Assembly: GCA_946894095.1 (NCBI GenBank)
Contig: OX335642.1
Coordinates: forward strand, 5,095,021 to 5,159,020
From: Incurvaria masculella
Lineage: Eukaryota; Arthropoda; Insecta; Lepidoptera; Incurvariidae
Reading direction: 5' to 3'
DNA length: 64,000 nucleotides
The position numbers and the translations under genes were made by a program. The stretch's first letter is position 1, and every line of letters begins with the position of its first letter. The notes under the pieces were generated by a model, which did no database searches, was not told where the DNA came from, and saw only the letters and a program-made list of their open reading frames with translations. Below are positions 47,172 to 58,005 of this stretch, piece by piece.

Positions 47172-48262
47172 ATATAAGGTGAGTTTAAAATAATCTACAA
47201 GCCTTATAGGGTTGATTCAGTATCTGATATAGAACAACTTTTGCTAAGAATGTAGGCATGTAATTTTTTTTTTCAATTTGAATTTTTAAGAAATTTAAAC
47301 AGTACGTTCTGCCCAGTATTGTGATCAACTTTTGCGAAGAAACTATGTACCTATCGGTGATGGTTTCGAAGAAATAATTAAATAATCAAATTATTAAATG
47401 CGCGCGAACTTCGCTAAAACGGCGCGTCACCGCTGCACCGCTACCGCGCCGGCCGGCGGCGCGGAGGCGGCGCTCGGCGGCAGAGTCTATTTTACCTACC
47501 CGAATAGTTTTGCCTCCTTCCCACGCTGACGCACGCCGCGCCGGGCTATGGATTTGGTCGGCGCGGCTGTAATGTAGGTATGTACACAAGCATGCATGCC
47601 TTTTTCGCCCGATCAGCACTCGCTTCACTTAAATTCACTCACGTGCGATACTTATGCCCGATGCGCGCCATTGACCTTGACATACTAATTGCTTTCAAAA
47701 CGAAAACAAACGCCCTTCAGTGAGAGGGGCGGCGGCGGCGGGGGGATGGGGCGGCGGGGTTGCTGTCTGCGCACGCGGCGCGGCGGCGGCGGCGGAGAAT
47801 TGTCTTGTGTCAGTAGGTCACGGTCGGGTCAATACCCCGTGGTTGACCTATATTTTTAATTATGTAGTGAAGAGTGAGCCCCGGTTGCACGAAGAAACGG
47901 CTTAGTTAATCAATGTTCAAACACGTCACTTTTAGTGAACCGCATAGAGTTCCTTCCATACTGTCCACACAAAGTGACGTGTTTGATCATACTTTGACGT
48001 TGATTTTGATTTTTTGTTCTTTCGTGCACTCGGCCCTTAGTGCACTTTAATAAATTATTTTCGTGGAAACCATTACAGATAGGTGGATAGTTTCTTCGCA
48101 AAAGTTGTTTACAATACTGGGAAGAACATACTGTTTAAATTTCTCAAAAATTAAAATGGAACAAAAAAAATTACATGCCTACATTCTTAGCAAAAGTTGT
48201 TCTATATCTGATACTGAATCAACCCTATAAGGCTTGTAGATTATTTTAAACTCACCTTATAT
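47172..48262. mobile_element. Foldback element with ~210-bp inverted arms around a GC-rich core
   Basis: Left arm 47172-47380 and right arm 48045-48262 are inverted copies, by eye over 90% identical (TATAAGGTGAGTTTAAAATA, AGCCTTATAGGGTTGATTCA, CTTTTGCGAAGAAACTAT in both). The ends are TATATAAGGTGAG and CTCACCTTATATA. The core (47395-47830) is GC- and CpG-rich, with (GGC)n runs near 47728 and 47780. A 165-bp MITE is inserted at 47876-48040, just inside the right arm. There is no transposase. The GC-rich core is unlike a normal MITE interior. Confidence 0.8.
47876..48040 (+). mobile_element. 165-bp MITE, copy 3
   Basis: Nearly identical to the copy at 39936-40100 (shared CAATGTTCAAACACGTCACT and ATAGAGTTCCTTCCATACTG). 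Inserted inside the foldback element. Confidence 0.8.
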
Positions 48263-49075
48263 ATTATATTTGAAAACCTCGTCAAAACCAAGTAGCTCAA
48301 ATAACCGGTTTACGACAAAAGCAATCATAGTCACAAAATAAGTAACTCATACTAATTCATACTCATAATACATAACTCATACTAACAAATACATAACTCA
48401 CTGGGAAAAATAATAATACAATGACCAACCTGACGAATTTTCTTGTCGGCTCTTCTTCGCCAGAAGTAATCGAACCGACAGGAAAAAAAATTACGAATCC
48501 GAGTGTGTAATATACATCTAATGGAGGAAATAAAGAAACTGAAACTGAAACATAGTTGTGAAGCAGTATTTCCTCCACACGAAAGTGTAACGAAATGATT
48601 GTGAACGACTGTACATGATCTGTTTAAATGCTGAGATTTTTAAATAGACACGTCTGGAGGCTGCAGCATCTTTATCAGGCAGATTAGATAAGGACAGATC
48701 TCAGATAAGTAGGTCTTTGTACATTATTCGCAAACACGATGAAGTTGGTACCTACTTCAGTCAGACAATAAGTCTAATTATATGTATATATTTTACTTTT
48801 AAATGTCTAACAGATAATAAGTTATAAATTGTTTATATTGAAAGTATGTTTTATTATACCAAAAAACTCTTAGATGTTGTCATACTTAGCCTGGTTTTCA
48901 CCAAATGCTGATTAATTTTAATCGACGCTTAAAGGGCCTTTATTATAAAAGTGCTGATTTTCTTGTACTGGTATCGATTGCAAGATAGTAAGAGAGGCCC
49001 TTTAATGTGAGGATTGAGCTAATGCGTACTTGGTGGAAGAGACCCTTAATCAGTTATTTCATACTTAGTCAGTAC

Positions 49076-49297
49076 TAGGTGGTAGGGTTATTCCCGCCCG
49101 GATTTAAAAACATGGCATAAATATTGATTGAGCGATGGTCGAAGCTTTGGAGATTGCCAGTTTTCCATTCAGTTAAATGTAGCATGCATTATAAGGAAGG
49201 TCCTGGCACGGCACTTACATCACATGAGGCGTATGGTATTAATTATAACCGTAGGCGTGGTGTGCTATTCTTCCATGCCCAGTTACATAAAAAGAAT
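49076..49297 (+). mobile_element. SINE, 5'-truncated and diverged
   Basis: TAGGTGGTAGGGTTATTCCC, then TTTTCCATTCAGTTAAATGT, AAGGAAGGTCCTGGCACGGC, and the 3' terminus CCATGCCCAGTTACATAAAA. The head is missing. Confidence 0.7.
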
Positions 49298-49817
49298 ATG
49301 CAACGTTATTCTGCACAGGGTCTTGTTACTTGGTAGAATAACATCATGATTCTCAAACCCAAAACTCAAAATAGCTAAAAGTAATTATATAACTTTTAAT
49401 AAAACTCGAAAGAAAACCTGTCTTTTTACGAACACATAAATTGCTCTCCTCATAACAACTAGCCTCATATGGACTCTTTTTTAAGAGTTTTCGCCAAAAT
49501 CGCAGCACACACCTGTTTATGAAACTCCTCACTTACAATAGACTGACAGCAAAGAATATATAATAATCTGACAGCTATGAAGGTCGACGCGTCAGGACAG
49601 GAATGCACCATCAAGGAAGAGAGCGAATAAAAAACCAAAACAACAAGAAAAAGTGTAGGTAATTTAGGAAGGAACGAGACTCCTCGGGTCCGAAGGACCG
49701 CCTGGTGACGTCACGAGCAGGGAACAGGTAGGTAGTAGGTACCGCCACGATGCAGGTAGCAAGCCGAGTGCAGTCAGCTCGGCGTGGATTGGCAGCTTAG
49801 TAGCATAATGTATTTAT

Positions 49818-50157
49818 TTTTTATGTATTTTAAGAGGTACGAAATTACCGCTATCTCATTTATTTGAGGTTATCCAACGACGTATACATTGAAGTATTGT
49901 AATCAGATTTTTAAAATAATCAGATAACGTTTTTGGTCGTGACATGCGTCGGAAGCGGGATTCGAACCTGCGACCTTTGGATTACATGTCTACTGCTCTA
50001 ACCGCTGAGCTATCTATATACTATTAGGTGGCGCTAGTTTCGTAAATTGATCCTATGCTTAGGTTTATTCTGATTACAATGCTTCAATGCAGATGTCTTT
50101 GGATAACCTGAACTCAATGAGATAACGGTAATGTCGTATCCATTAAAATACATAAAA
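49818..50157. mobile_element. MITE with ~88-bp inverted ends carrying a tRNA-like sequence
   Basis: The left end TTTATGTATTTTAAGAGGTA, ATTACCGCTATCTCATT, GGTTATCCAACG and TTGTAATCAG is matched in reverse complement at 50075-50157. A tRNA-like sequence occupies the middle. The terminal motif recurs at position 1 and near 57233, so this is a family. It abuts an interspersed repeat at 50158. Confidence 0.8.
49946..50018 (-). tRNA. tRNA-like pseudogene inside the MITE
   Basis: The minus strand reads TAGCTCAGCGGTTAGAGC (perfect D-arm and box A), an anticodon arm with loop CATGTAA but only about three of five stem pairs, AGGTCGC, then GGTTCGAATCC (perfect box B) and TTCCGACGCA. The acceptor stem does not pair, U33 is replaced by A, and the T-stem has one mismatch. 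The anticodon cannot be assigned (closest to Thr-TGT or Tyr-GTA). The pol III promoter boxes are intact, so transcription is possible; a functional tRNA is not. Confidence 0.6.
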
Positions 50158-50330
50158 CCTGCCAAGTGCGAGCCGGAATCGCACGCGAAGGATTCCGTAC
50201 CATTATTTAAGATTTAACACATAGAAATAACGTCTTTTGTATGGTGACGCTTTTTTTTTTATTTTAAGTATTGGTCGTTATAGCGGCAACAGAAATACAC
50301 ACTCGTTTGAAAATTTACGGTTCGACCAGA
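50158..50330 (+). repeat. Lepidopteran interspersed repeat, 5' part
   Basis: GCCAAGTGCGAGCCGGAATC then GAAGGATTCCGTACCAT. The matching 3' part (AATACATACTCTGTGAAAAT, ACGGTTCATGAGATACATCC) reappears at 50556-50690, separated by the fragment at 50331. Confidence 0.65.
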
Positions 50331-50485
50331 TTGGTACAATCGCCGCCGAAAAACGAACTATACCAAGATTAGTTCGAGAAGCTATCGAGATTAAGAAGCA
50401 CAGCAGCTTTAATCAAGAAGACTCTTTAAGGCTCCCTGCAATGTGGAACCCCTTACTTCAGCCACTGAGGAAGGTTAAGTAAGAA
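50331..50485 (+). mobile_element. Possible Penelope-like element C-terminal remnant
   Basis: The frame reads TIPRLVREAIEIKKHSSFNQ then EDSLRLPAMWNPLLQPL and a stop. The pattern 'REAIEIxKxxxNFNxEDGxxLxxxWxP(L/V)L' is what I know from the C-terminal end of Penelope-like retroelement proteins after their GIY-YIG nuclease. Only this tip remains, inside a disrupted interspersed repeat. Confidence 0.5.
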
Positions 50486-50839
50486 GATAATATCGGCGAC
50501 GATATTGTCGATATTGTCGTATGAAGTAAGGAACGTAGCCCAAGATAATTCCGCAACCACCCCCCCCCACAGCTACCATCTACGACCACGGCGGTAATCT
50601 CAAAAATATCAGAAATACATACTCTGTGAAAATTTCAGCTGTCTACCTTACGGTACCAATACGGTTCATGAGATACATCCATCCCTCACCCTACTTGACG
50701 CACCCTCACACAATAACCTTACTGTAGTGGCCAATTACATGCTCCTTGTTTGACTTATTTTTTATTAAATTTTTGATTTTTATTTTACGTATTGTTAGCT
50801 GTAAGTTTTCCTGGGAATTAAATAAATAAACCCCATTCC

Positions 50840-51075
50840 CACGCGCCACCATGCCAATGCACGGCGGCGGCGCTGCGCGGGCGCGGCGCGGTAAGTATGT
50901 GGGTCAGAGCCGGAATGCGGTTCAGCCGGCGCGCCCCGCGCTCCCCCGCCGAGCGCGCGCTGCCTTCACGGCTGTCGTCCGCTGGCCGCACGGAGATCGG
51001 GTACTCGGAGACTCCGTGGCCGGGCGAGCGCCGGAGTGTGGCGACAGCCGCTGACGCGAAGGCCTTCTTGTTGGG
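50840..51075. promoter_or_regulatory. GC-rich CpG island-like segment with a possible first exon
   Basis: A sharply bounded stretch with many CpG. On the plus strand, GCCACCATG at 50845 gives a good Kozak context; 14 codons follow (MPMHGGGAARARRG) and then a consensus donor GTAAGTATG at 50891. No downstream exon is identified. It may be a promoter/first exon, or a GC-rich repeat like that at 47395-47830. Confidence 0.3.
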
Positions 51076-51576
51076 TGACGTCGCGTTGCATTGGCGGAGC
51101 GGACTCAAGACGTGCAGAAATTAGGGTGACGCTCAGTAATGGAATTATACTAGTTGTACTTTATTTTCACGTTGTGTAGTATGTAGTATCGGAACGTAGC
51201 TGGCTGAGAGTCAGGACCAGAAGACACCTCCGGTGCTACGTCTGGAGAACTAGAAATGCAACAGCTAGTAGTCGCGTCGGACGAGCCAGCCGCGTAGTCA
51301 TGCAAGAGAGGGATGAGAATGATACTGAGATTCAAAGACATTTCTCGTCTTGGCTGAGCCAAAGTATGTCTTTCGACTGTCTGTTTTGACATAAAATGTA
51401 TGGAACGAATGTCAAATTTCACAGTCGGAAGCCATACTTTCGCTCAGCCAAGTACGAGTAAAGCCTATGAATCTCAGCATGAGAGTGCCAAGTTGAACAA
51501 CTCCGGTAACATAGAGAAAATATGGGAGTCATCATACTCGTATATGTCGTCCCGAGCATATCCTGATGGGTGGCTG

Positions 51577-52788
51577 TGAATGAATGAATGAATAAATTCT
51601 TTATTGTGCAATAGAAAACACGTACAATTACAAAAACAATTCGAAACAACAACAAAATTGCACAAAGGCGGACTTATCACTAGGAGTGATTTCTTCCAGT
51701 CAACCTTTGGGGTGATGAGGAGAGACAATCTAAAATATCTGTAGGTAGGTACACAATAGCAATTTGAAAGGAAAAGAATAAAGCAAATAAAATAAAATAA
51801 AATATATACATACAGTGTATAAACATACATAAACCATAATTTACATAACAATACAAGCATACTTTGAATAAAATAAACGAATATATATAATACAATATAC
51901 TAAAATATATATTGTATATCCACAATTTAGGAACAAATTAAAACAAAACAAAAATATATACCTATTTCTTTGATGATAATAAAAAGAAAATGTACAGCGA
52001 TAAAAATAGTATATTCAGATTTCATTTAAATAAAACTCCTTGATTCTCGACTTGAAAGAGCCGATAGTTTGACAAGAGCGGACGGAGGAAGGCAACGAGT
52101 TCCACAGACGTACTGCATGTACAGTGAAGGAGTTGGAAAAGAAGCAAGTTGTATGGCGGGGAATCGCAAGGATACTGTCGTCGCTAGAACGTAGAGGGAG
52201 ACCGTGTGAAGATAGGTGCAAGAATCGGGAACGAAGGTACTCAGGAGAGTGAGGGTTATTTAAGACCCCAAAAAGAAGAGTGAGTATGTGACAGTTCCTT
52301 CGATAACGAATGGGTAGCCATTTAAGCTGACGACGGTACTGCGATACATGGTCGCATTAACGCAGACCATATCTGTAGCGAATGCAGAGATTCTGTAAAC
52401 GTTCCAATTTATCAAGGAGAACTTCAGTTAAATCCAAAAAGCACACATCTGCATAATCTAAAATTGGAAGTAGGAGAGTTTGCGTCAACGTGATTTTGGT
52501 ACGGATTGGAAGGAAACTCTGTAAGCGTTTTAAAGAGTGGGCGGCAGCAAAAATTTCCTGCTGATCTCATTTACCTGGGGCGCCCATGACAGGGTGTCAT
52601 CAATTAAAACGCCTAGATTTTTTACTGTTTTAGAGTACGGTATAACTATTTCATTGTAGATTACCGCTGGTAATGTATTGTGATCAATCTTCGATACAAG
52701 TCTAGGGCTGCCGACTATTATGACTTGTGATTTCATAGGATTTACCGTCAGACCAAATGATGCTGTGCTGAGGACCATAGCGGATTTT
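51577..52788 (-). mobile_element. 5'-truncated Jockey-type LINE (3' end)
   Basis: The minus strand encodes the end of a reverse transcriptase (FGLTVNPMKSQVIIVGSPRL; SKTVKNLGVLIDDTLSW), then LDYADVCFLDLTEVLLDKLE with RLQNLCIRYRYGLR, and the C-terminal tail FTVHAVRLWNSLPSSVRSC. A frameshift lies near 52550 and an in-frame stop near 52360, so it is dead. The 3' terminus carries AATAAAGAATTTATTC and ATTC repeats (plus strand GAATGAATGAATGAATAAAT at 51580). Confidence 0.82.
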
Positions 52789-52794
52789 TTTTTT

Positions 52795-52892
52795 TGTCAT
52801 GTAGCCGCACAGTAAGGAAGGCCCTATCTAGCACCTAGATCTTGTATAATGACAGTTGGTGCGGTATTAGCCTTCATGTCCGGTTACAAAAA
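52795..52892 (+). mobile_element. SINE 3' fragment
   Basis: GTAGCCGCACAGTAAGGAAG, then CTAGCACCTAGATC and GGTGCGGTATTAGCCTTCAT with the terminal GTCCGGTTACAAAAAAAT. It lies directly beside the 5' break of the LINE. Confidence 0.6.
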
Positions 52893-53035
52893 AATAGGAC
52901 GCAGGAAAGTTGTAATATCCGTTAACTTACAAAGTAAATCAGGGAACTTATAGCTGTAGAATAAAACATGCCGGTAATAGAAGCCGAGACATCACGTCAA
53001 CCCGTCATTGCACTATAGCTTTAGCTCCCACATGC

Positions 53036-53085
53036 ATTCACGCACACACACACACAAACATACAGCCACACACACAAACACTGAT
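53036..53085. repeat. CA microsatellite
   Basis: CGCACACACACACACAAACA then CACACACACAAACAC. Confidence 0.85.
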
Positions 53086-53519
53086 GAGATGAAGGTGCAG
53101 CCCGTGTGATTGGGCTGGGTTGCACGCTGGATGCGTCGAATTTGTACACACCAGAGTTCAGTGAGATAGTGCATTTATAGTATTGCAATAATAATAGGCT
53201 TACTCAAGAGAAACGCATTAAAAAACATCTATCTATAAATACTTAATTGAAACCAAAGACCTCCAAACATCTTTTACCTCCTTGATCCCTGGGACAAAGC
53301 TGTTGATAAGGATAAATATTTAAATGATGGATCACAGAAATGTCTTTTATCTGTGGGATAAATACTTCACTAAAATAACCACATGTGGGATCGGTGAAAT
53401 ATTAATAACTTCATATGAATAGCTTTAAATATGAAAGATTGTTAAACATTAATAGATTAAAATATAAATATTAAGGTTCAAACAGTACTGACAATATTTT
53501 TTTCATCAGAATTGTATGT

Positions 53520-53896
53520 GTCAGCCCAGTGACGCGACCGCGACGCCTTGCGATTCGATGAGCTTGGTTAAGCAACTCTAAGCGCGGTTGTGTTCTAGAT
53601 GGGTCACCGTTTTTAACCGTTGAGTCTGGCCGTGCTTCGTATTCCACGTAAAACCCCCTCCCTTACTTTACTAGGTGGTAGGGTTAATCCCGCCGCGTCG
53701 GTACCATCGCAATGAATGAACGATGGCCGAAGCGACAATGACAATTGTCCGTGTTTTCCATCCAGTTTAATGTAGCCGAGCAATAGGAAGGTCCTGGCAT
53801 GGCACCTAGTTAGTGGTGTGTCATATATAATATCATGACATGGTATTAGCACAGAATAAGTGGTATTAGCTATCAATGCCCAGTTACATAAAAAAG
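53520..53896 (+). mobile_element. Full-length 5S-headed SINE
   Basis: The head (53525-53612) follows 5S rRNA: GAGCTTGGTTAAGCAACTCT, CGCGGTTGTGTTCTAG, ATGGGTCACCG (5S consensus GATGGGTGACC). It continues into the common body (GGTGGTAGGGTTAATCCCGC; GTTTTCCATCCAGTTTAATG; AAGGTCCTGGCATGGCACCT) and the terminus ATGCCCAGTTACATAAAAAA. The box regions are partly mutated. Confidence 0.82.
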
Positions 53897-53899
53897 GCA

Positions 53900-56440
53900 A
53901 ATGTCAGTTGATCTAAAGACCTGCCGAGATGAGACCCTACTGTCTAGTCGACTCAAGATATGAGTACATTGTAGTTGTTAGGTTGTGTGTCGGGCAATTT
54001 ATTTTTACTTTTTAAATTGGCTGTACATAGGCCGTACCGGCTAAACACACGCAAAATACGCGAGAAATGTGTAGAAGAACGGTGGGAGCAAATTCCAAAA
54101 TTAAAGCGTTGGTGAAACGGCTAATTATATCAATATGTGAAGGTTCAAACAAACGAAACAAATACGAACGATAGGTATTGATTGGACAGTTCGTGCCCCG
54201 GATTAGGGTCGGATACACGCCTTAGGCATGGACAAACTGAGCGAGGAGCTGCAGTCGTATGGCCTCGGTTAGGTCAAGGTCACCGCAGTTGACCATCGCT
54301 CGCTCAACCGCACTCGTAAAAGCTATCGATTTCTCGTCGAAATTATGTGAGTTGATGGCAAGGACGGTTTATTTACGTTCGTTTAAATATGTAACTACTT
54401 CATGTTGAATTCTATCTGGATGATGTGTCGGAGGTCCTTCAGGTTTCAGGTCGAATTCAGATGATGAATAGGTCGAAGAAACATCATAAAACTGAGTATC
54501 CGTGACTCAAGTTCACGAATATGTTCATTTCAATTAAAACAGTAATTTTTAAATAGACTACAAACTTTATCACAGGGATGTGTCAAAGGTAAGGATATGG
54601 CCCTTCATATAGTTCTGTCACCTGTCACGGCACCAATAAACAGCAGCGCCATCTCTTCGCTTCTGCATACACGCACGAAGACAGCGAGGGGCTGACTAGC
54701 GACAAAGTGGTGTCGCCGACGCATAGGACACCAATTTCCAATTTTTTGCTCCACTTGTTTGGAAGAGCATGTCCTTACGTAGTAATATAAATGCCAATGC
54801 TTTATCATAGGTGTCAGAGCTTGGGGTTCTCATGGACTAACGAATGACCTTAATGTTCGCAAATTTTTAACCAAAACGAGGTGATCCCAATAAACTTACA
54901 CAGCCAACCAAGTCGTCGATCTCCGTGTAACCAACTGGCGACGAAATAAAACAGACTGGATATCCTCCATACAGGGTAAACTAGTGGAGACCGTTATGAC
55001 GGAGCCATGTTTGGAAATGTTCGGAAACCAGTCTACAACCTCCAGCCAGCAGTGCAGGGTGCAGGCTTTTACACTAGGTTCCTACATATATGGGTGGAGG
55101 TGGCCAACTTCAGCTGGGTAAAAAATATGTCGGTGAAAATTAACATGAAACTAATAAGTATTTTATAGACTGACGCCGACGTTATGTTGAATTTACATTA
55201 ACATAAATCTCAGAAAAAGAGCACTGTAATTATAAACAAGTTATCATAATTACGTACGACAGTAACTTAATAAACGAGGAAAGAAGTGTTAAGTACCAAT
55301 CGTACTAAAAAACGTGACACACGATTTGCTTTAGGCGGCTGCCCGAGCGGCAAAGACGTGAGAAATTCTCACATTATTAACTCAATCTCTAAGAATTTGT
55401 AAGATATTTTTCACTAGTAAATGTTCGTGTCGGTAATTAATGGATTCCTGTCTAGCTACTTTTATTCCGGGAGGTCACGACATTTTTGGTCACGATAAGG
55501 TAAATGGCTGAATCTGGGTTCACCATGGAGGTGAAGAAATAACAGGAGAACGAATGGAACTAAAAAAATGGCCTTATCACAATTGTGCCGCGGGGGGCGT
55601 GTCATCTTGACAGAACTTGCGGCCATTTTATTCTTGCGTCGCTAGCTGTCGCGGGCGAGTTTGACGTAAGATCGAATTGTAATTGAATATGCCGTCGTGC
55701 ATTGTAAATTGATGCATAAACAACATAAACAACAAAAAACATTCAGGAATATCATATTACCTGTAAGTATACGCTAAATATTCGAAATAGTGGATATTTC
55801 ACTTGAAAACATTTCTATGGGGATGGTGTTATGCCATCAATCAACACGAACTCAAAATAATCTAAATTCGCTACCTATTTTAATTTCTTTGCAGAATTCC
55901 TCTATTTAGCCAGAAATTGATATTATAAAGCATGCAATTAGTATGTCTGTCTGTGTATTTGAAATGTCTACTGCTGGATTTACGCTTACCCATAGAAATA
56001 CTTCTTAAATTATATTTTATGTTATTTGCACGAACCAGCCTAAAATAAAACTCTTACTTGAATATATATAAGTCTGAATATGCGCGATAAAATGTTGACT
56101 AATATATTTTTTTACAAAAAAGTTGTACCTTATATTGATAATATACTGAATCTAGCACTATGAAATGATATTTGACAAATATTTAAAAGATAATTGCGTA
56201 TTTGTAGCAAACAGTGCCAACTTATTTTGGTAAACATTTTGAAAAATTTGGCTTCCATCATTGAGACAGAATATAATATAAAACACGCTTATGAAAAGCC
56301 ATTGAGGACTTGAGTGGGCACTCTGCTTGGAGCACTGAAATAACGCAAGTCTATACGATATTTACGTTAAGTTCAAGGTCAAGATAATTACGTAAAGTTA
56401 GTACCTGAAAGGAGTGCGCTTGTAACGGAATCACTAACCA
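53900..56440. other. No gene recognised
   Basis: AT-rich DNA. A segment at about 55470-55545 (GGAGGTCACGACATTTTTGG ... GGGTTCACCATGGAGGTGAA) has diverged reverse-oriented matches at 57940-57975 and 58395-58460, so it belongs to a dispersed repeat. Confidence 0.35.
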
Positions 56441-56446
56441 AAAAAC

Positions 56447-56752
56447 CGGCCAAGTGCGAGTCGGACTCGTACACGAAGGGTTCCGTACCATCTTACATGA
56501 TTTCACCCAAAAAATCACGTAAGGGGGCTCCCCCTTTAATTCTTAATATTTCAAAATGTTTGCTATTTGTTGTTATAGCGGCCATAAATATACACAATCT
56601 GTGAAAATTTCAACTATTTACCTATTATTGTTAATTAGATACAGCCCTGTAACAGACGGACGGACGGAGGGACAGACGGGCGGATGGATGGACGGAGAGC
56701 AAAGGCTTAATATTGGGGTTTCGTTGGCACTCTTTGGGTACGGAACCCTAAT
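56447..56752 (+). repeat. Lepidopteran interspersed repeat (GTGCGAGTCGGACTCG family), full copy
   Basis: Opens CCGGCCAAGTGCGAGTCGGA, contains the GACGGACGGAGGGACAGACG microsatellite near 56657, and closes CTTTGGGTACGGAACCCTAA. It is the best copy in the window for defining the family. Confidence 0.82.
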
Positions 56753-56754
56753 AA

Positions 56755-56890
56755 AACCGAATTCAAACACTAAGAAGTGGAAAATAACACCCATTTTTGG
56801 GTCGGTGACATATTGGTGTTATTCTTTGGTTGGTTGGCACCGACCCCAAAAATCGGGTATTTTCCACTTTTTAGTGTTTGATGTCGGTTA
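56755..56890. mobile_element. 134-bp foldback element
   Basis: The left arm TCAAACACTAAGAAGTGGAA then ATTTTTGGGTCGGTG pairs with the right arm CACCGACCCCAAAAAT and TTCCACTTTTTAGTGTTTGA, about 50 bp each with a ~30-bp loop. It abuts the interspersed repeat. Confidence 0.8.
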
Positions 56891-57134
56891 AAAACTTAAA
56901 CTATACTTATGTTGATTGATTGATTGATTTGAATTAAGGCCTCTTTGTCCTATTTTTAGACAATTTTGCCAGTGTCCAGTTGGGCTTAAATACGGGATTA
57001 GTGCTACATTGGCGCATTTAACAGAGAATGCATTTCACACACTTACGTATATTTGTTAGTCATTGTCTTTTCTCGCTACAAATTCTGATGAAACAGCATT
57101 TCTTCCGCATAAATCTTTGAATTAATGCAGGGAT

Positions 57135-57262
57135 GGTAATCAGATTTTGAAAAAACCTTTTTCTGATTATTTTCAAAATCTGATTACCTAACTAGCTTCA
57201 AATTCAATTGTCGCTGAAACTCAAATTAATGAAATAACGGTAAACTCATATCCATTAGATAC
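57135..57262. mobile_element. Perfect 19-bp hairpin joined to a partial copy of the tRNA-MITE family
   Basis: GGTAATCAGATTTTGAAAA (57135-57153) and its exact reverse complement (57170-57188) enclose a 16-base loop. What follows (GAAATAACGGTAAACTCATA then TCCATTAGA) matches the right end of the element at 49818-50157. The hairpin arm matches that element's inner end (GTAATCAGATTTT), so this is an internally deleted relative. Confidence 0.7.
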
Positions 57263-58005
57263 AGAAAATTATCGAATTCAGGCAGTTTACAAACTTTACA
57301 TAATTGTTTAGTAAAAAAAAAAAAAGTCACAAACCCAATATATGTAATCGCCTAAATTTATTTTTATATTTGGAGATTCTCTTTCATAATTTTCTAATTA
57401 CGATGTGTTACATATACATATAAGAACATGCAAATAAAACGCCTTTTCAAAATATTTGTTTGTAATTCACTATTTCAGAAAAGTAATTACGAACAACACT
57501 TTACAAATGGATCCATGGACGGTGATGTTTTCATCCCGCTCAGCGCCGCGGCATTACCCCCAGCTTCACTTGCCACCACGTTGCTCTAATGAGCAATATT
57601 TTTGCTAATTTTTGCAACCAAATTATTTGTTGGCTATGGTTTGCATAACATCTTTCTAACTCATGTAGTTTTCAATGGGTTTGACGGCCGAATTCAGCCA
57701 GTATTTATTAGATATGTTTGACTCGGCACTCGCTGTCATCATCACGAATGAGGAATGACGTAACGACCATCTGATTTATTAAAAAAGAATTCCTATCTTT
57801 ATCGGTTTACCTACCAATTTGGGAGACTTCAAATTGGATTTTTCTCCGTTTTCATCATTGCGCTACAAATTTGTACGGCAATAAAATGTTAGTTGCGTTA
57901 CGTCATTTTTTGCGCGCTCGTTGTATGGACGTTATTTCTCCAGTTATTTCTTCACCTCCATGGGGTTCACATGTTAGAGACCAAATCTCCGATGCTAAAT
58001 AATAA

